From positions 124,001 through 188,000 of the forward strand of contig JALMQS010000258.1 of the NCBI GenBank assembly GCA_024734495.1: DNA of 64,000 bases, in the 5' to 3' direction. Both the position numbers and the translations under genes were made by a program. The notes under the pieces are model-generated. The model saw only the letters and a program-made list of their open reading frames with translations. It had not been told where the DNA came from and made no database searches. Positions within the stretch are counted from its first letter, which is position 1. Every line of letters starts with the position of its first letter. This stretch comes from Forficula auricularia. Taxonomy: Eukaryota; Arthropoda; Insecta; Dermaptera; Forficulidae. Of the stretch, positions 60,777-64,000 are shown in pieces.

Positions 60777-61185
60777 CAGTAAAAACCCGTTTTTAATAAG
60801 AACGGGTTCTTACTAGTTAAAACGCGTTTTACTGAATACCTTTGTGGCAACTAGAATTTACTGATGATGGTTGAGTTTGAGTCCAAAGGTCTAGAATCTT
60901 CATTTTTGACCATCCGCCTCATTTTGGGTGTTTAATTTCAAAAAATTTTAAACGAAAATATCAAAAATTAGAAGCAAAGTTGTAGAGGATGTAATTTTTG
61001 ACATTTTTGTTTAAAATTTTTTGAAAATAAACTCCCAAAATGAGGCGGAAGGTCAAAAATGAAGATTCTAGACCTTTGATCCAAAGTCAGCCAACATCAG
61101 TAAATTCTAGCTGCCACAAAGATATTCAGTGAAACGCATTTTAACTAGTAAGAACCCGTTCTTACTAAAAAACGGCTTTTTACTG
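60777..61185. mobile_element. Foldback element (409 bp) with CAGTAAAAACCCG ends
   Basis: Ends CAGTAAAAACCCGTTTTTAA and inverse ending CTTTTTACTG; arms continue through AAGAACGGGTTCTTACTAGT and a unit with GGTCTAGAATCTTCATTTTTG. That inner unit resembles the module in the 1.8-kb family and the MITE at 26842. No duplication found. Confidence 0.75.
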
Positions 61186-61772
61186 CATATATTAAAAAAA
61201 AAGTTTCGGTTTAATCCATTTAGATTGCACATTTTTAATGAGAAGTTTTCATCAGAATGTAGGACGTTTCGATACCCATTTTTGAAGTCGTTTTTAATAT
61301 AAATCAAATCATATGTATTCAATTTAAATTTCAAAAAACAAAAGGGGGGATGGAAATGGGGGGGGTGAAGAAATGGGATTGAATAATTATCGGAAAAGAG
61401 TTTTTTTTTATTTAATTAGTATTTTCCTCTTATTAAAAACAAGGACTAAAAAGATGATCAAGGACACTCGATGGTGGAGAAGTAATCTCCGGAGTCGAAG
61501 CTCAAATACAATGTATACATTAATGTAAAATAATTGGTTTAATAAATTTAAAGTAATAAAAAAAATATTTCAAAAAACAAAATATCCTATATAGTTACTA
61601 GTTAATAAATAATTTCATTTACGTTAAAATATGTGGAGATAAAAAGCGAGAGAGAGATGGAAAATATTAATTCGATGATGTAAAAATAAACATAACAAGT
61701 GAACAGAGAGATGTTTTTAACTCGACAAGATAATTTTCCCTCCAGGGTTACAAATCAGCAAAATTTCTGAGA

Positions 61773-61797
61773 TCAGGTCAGGTGAGGTCAGGTTAGG
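61773..61797 (+). repeat. Five telomere-like pentamers
   Basis: Reads TCAGG, TCAGG, TGAGG, TCAGG, TTAGG. TTAGG is the ancestral insect telomere repeat and TCAGG the variant of some beetles. Too short to be a telomere. Confidence 0.5.
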
Positions 61798-62177
61798 TCA
61801 AATGATGAGTATGCGCATTCATTTTAGTTCATCCGATTTGCGTAAAATTAGAATTTATTTCTTATTTTATTCATTAAAATTTATTTATATAGTATATTCA
61901 GTTTAATTTAAACCATTTAGTCGGAATTTACTTCCGATGGGATAAATTTTATCTATACATAAAAAAAAGTAATTAGGTATAAATTCTGAGTTGTAAATTT
62001 ATAAGACAAAAAAGAGAACTTTAATGCGTTGTAAGAATTTACAGGTTTTTGTTTTTCAGTTTATATTCGAAATTTACGCCCTCTTTATTTATATTATATA
62101 TAAAAACTTATATATACTTTAATTACATCAACAAAGAAGAAAGTAATTGACTTGAAAATTCATTCGTTATACTAATC

Positions 62178-62460
62178 CAGCGTTTCCCAAACTTTTTTGA
62201 CCGCATTCAAACAGTATGTGTTGTAAAATTTTTACATGACACTCTTTTATGTAAAAAAGATATATCATATTATATACTAAAATGTTAATTTTAATTTGTG
62301 AAAAATGGTTTAACAAAAAATCAGGTTATTTATTTTAAATAAAGTTTATTAAACTCAATGAATTACACCTTTCAGAGTGATTAGCAAATTTCGCCAAAAA
62401 AGTTTTTTTTTGTTTCAAAGGATCGGTATTATTTCGTGGATTCCAGTTTGGAAAAAGCTG
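62178..62460. mobile_element. hAT-like MITE (283 bp), perfect 8-bp duplication
   Basis: Ends CAGCGTTTCCCAAACTTTTT and, inverted, CAGCTTTTTCCAAACT. TACTAATC lies at 62170-62177 and 62461-62468. hAT-type ends and 8-bp duplication; no coding capacity. Not the same subfamily as 35234-36099 but with related termini. Confidence 0.9.
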
Positions 62461-63570
62461 TACTAATCCAAAGAATATGTACATAATATTTAATAAATAG
62501 GTTTACTTAATTTCTAATGAACTTACCTCAAGGCTGTTATCATTGATTCTCATTGTTACGAATATTTTTATATTATTTCCACTTAAAAGCTTCATTTAAG
62601 AACTTATTAAATATTTTTTTTTTTTTTTTTTAACCATTTCGTGAGTACTGAAAACAGTTAGTATATAGTACAATAAAAACCTCAATACAGATATTTATTT
62701 TTCATGTTAATGGCTAATAATTTAAGAAACACAAATTTTTCAGTGAAAAAAATGTTCTTCTTAATTTTATGTCACAAAGTAAATGAGACTGAAAACAAAG
62801 TGGTGTGAAGAGAAAAGAAGTGAGCAAAAAAGCGAAAACAAACTAGGTGAATTTTACACCTCCAGCAACTTTAATGTTATTTCACAAAAAAAAGATCATG
62901 GAATTCAAGTAAGTTTGTTTTGCCAAATTCTTTGTCCTCAGCTACAGTATATTTTCAGCCTAAATTTATCAGAAAGAAACTTGAGATAACCAAGCAAACG
63001 AAGTAAAATATAAAATAATAAATTCGATTCTATATATTTAAATAAAAATTCTCTAGTTTCTTTTTCTCTTAATCATGCCATTTTAACTGATAGCTACCCC
63101 CAAAAAGCTAACAATTATTATCTTTAAGATATAAGCTGAGATGAATACGAACCGCATTAAAATTAAAATTGGGGGTATTTTTTAGTGCTTCTTACGGATA
63201 TCTTAGGTTCTTTTTTTGAATAAATATATAATTACTTTTTTATGTTACGTTTTTTTTTATTTTACGGCTTAATTTACACTGTAAGCATAACGTATCAAGT
63301 AGCCAAATAGTATCGTAATTAATCCACCGTTTTAAAAAAAGTTTAACGATCATCAAACAAATGTGTAAATTTAATATTCTTCTGTACCATATATGTATAA
63401 TATATATATGAACCTACTCGTTCTTTGGACGTACGTGTGGAAATTTGATAGTAATTGATGGTGTAAACGCTGTCGTATTAAATATTTTGTACTATAGTAC
63501 TTTCAGTGTTAACTAACCCTGTTCGTATCTGGGAAGTATATTTTTAATTTTTACTTTTAACTACTACTAC

Positions 63571-63787
63571 TATTTTTTTTTTTATTTATTTAATATCACC
63601 GGGAACAAAGCCCATTTAGACAGCACATAAGTAGAGTGTGGCTAGTGAGGGAGCCGAGTTTTCAGCCGGTAGAAATTTTTATTTGCCAGCTAGGATCGAA
63701 CCCCGGACCTCCACTCCAACATCTTCATAATCGATCGATGCCGAAGCGAGGTCAGCGCGTTAGCTGACTGAGCTACCCGACTCCCCA
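63571..63787 (-). mobile_element. tRNA-derived SINE, family B
   Basis: On minus: GGGGAGTCGGGTAGCTCAGT (A box region), B box GGGGTTCGATCCTAGC, body AGACAGCACATAAG-type sequence (inverted) and tail GGGCTTTGTTCCCGGTGATA. More intact head than 60369-60594; the tRNA-like half is about 85 nt. Confidence 0.85.
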
Positions 63788-64000
63788 TAATATACTTAAG
63801 TTTAAGAAATATAATAAACATTATCATTTGCTGTAATAAGTAATAAGCTAATAAGTAAAAAACAAAAAAATAAAAACATGATTGTAAAATTCAAAGGGGC
63901 TAATGGGACTAATAAGCCCTAGCCCGCTAATAAAATTATTATTATTTCTTAATAATTTAATAATTTTTTTTTAATTATATCTTAATTATAATCTTTTCAG
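63788..64000. other. AT-rich DNA with possible LINE tail
   Basis: TAATGGGACTAATAAGCCC followed by CTAATAAAATTATTATTATT near 63900-63950 resembles the short GC-rich tail plus AT repeat seen at 505-560. Not assignable. Confidence 0.3.

Larger units (their letters stand above)
57480..64000 (-). other. Upstream complexin intron (extends beyond window)
   Basis: The exons for the N-terminus and central helix should lie upstream on the minus strand, but no matching exon is seen up to 64000. The interval holds a foldback, a Harbinger-like MITE, two SINEs, a hAT MITE and an inverted repeat, otherwise AT-rich DNA (notably 59270-60360, 61190-62170 and 62470-63570, where I see nothing). Confidence 0.65.

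Overview
The window is strongly AT-rich animal nuclear DNA, most likely from an insect. The reasons are a split gene with very long introns, invertebrate-type complexin protein sequence, insect-type SINEs, a mariner, hAT, piggyBac-like and Harbinger-like elements, and a Ty3/gypsy element with AGTTAAC-type LTR ends. I cannot name the species. There is no bacterial-style gene organisation; almost every longer open frame is chance, a shadow, or transposon-derived.

The one host gene I can support is complexin (synaptic SNARE regulator), on the minus strand. One internal exon lies at 57350-57479. The exon encoding the C-terminus, with stop codon and CaaX-like ending CVLQ, lies at 27705-27778. The two join in phase 1 across an intron of about 29.6 kb. 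Upstream exons (N-terminus, accessory and central helices) must lie beyond 64000. A strong donor exactly 50 nt after the stop (27654) suggests a 3'UTR intron; a GC-richer segment with a good acceptor at 10751 is a candidate terminal exon.

The rest is layered repeats. 10.9-13.1 kb: a TTAA-flanked piggyBac-like element containing a nested 1.8-kb terminal-inverted-repeat element and a small foldback. 15.8-24.2 kb: a second copy of the 1.8-kb family split by a decayed 7.2-kb Ty3/gypsy element in minus orientation, with two LTRs, polypurine tract, primer-binding site and an RT relic. 24.8-25.5 and 45.2-46.1 kb: two copies of a CCGACTTC-ended element. 26.8-27.6 kb: a TA-flanked MITE. 35.2-36.1 and 62.2-62.5 kb: two hAT elements with 8-bp duplications. 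38.8-40.1 kb: a mariner with frameshifted transposase. 58.9-59.3 kb: a TTA-flanked Harbinger-like MITE. At least three tRNA-derived SINE families are present, six copies in all.

The most unusual content is a set of near-perfect foldback (giant hairpin) elements. Seven have direct flanking repeats of 11-16 bp and ragged ends, as expected of LINE-type retroposition rather than cut-and-paste transposition. Several unrelated foldback families share one small RNA-like motif: stem I, CTGANGA, stem II, GAAAC, a GTC-like triplet, then the other strand of stem I. This has the conserved core of a hammerhead ribozyme but lacks stem III. Separately, 42.0-43.8 kb is a GC-richer block containing recognisable, indel-ridden primate Alu-like sequence, which probably reflects contamination or an uncorrected chimeric read.
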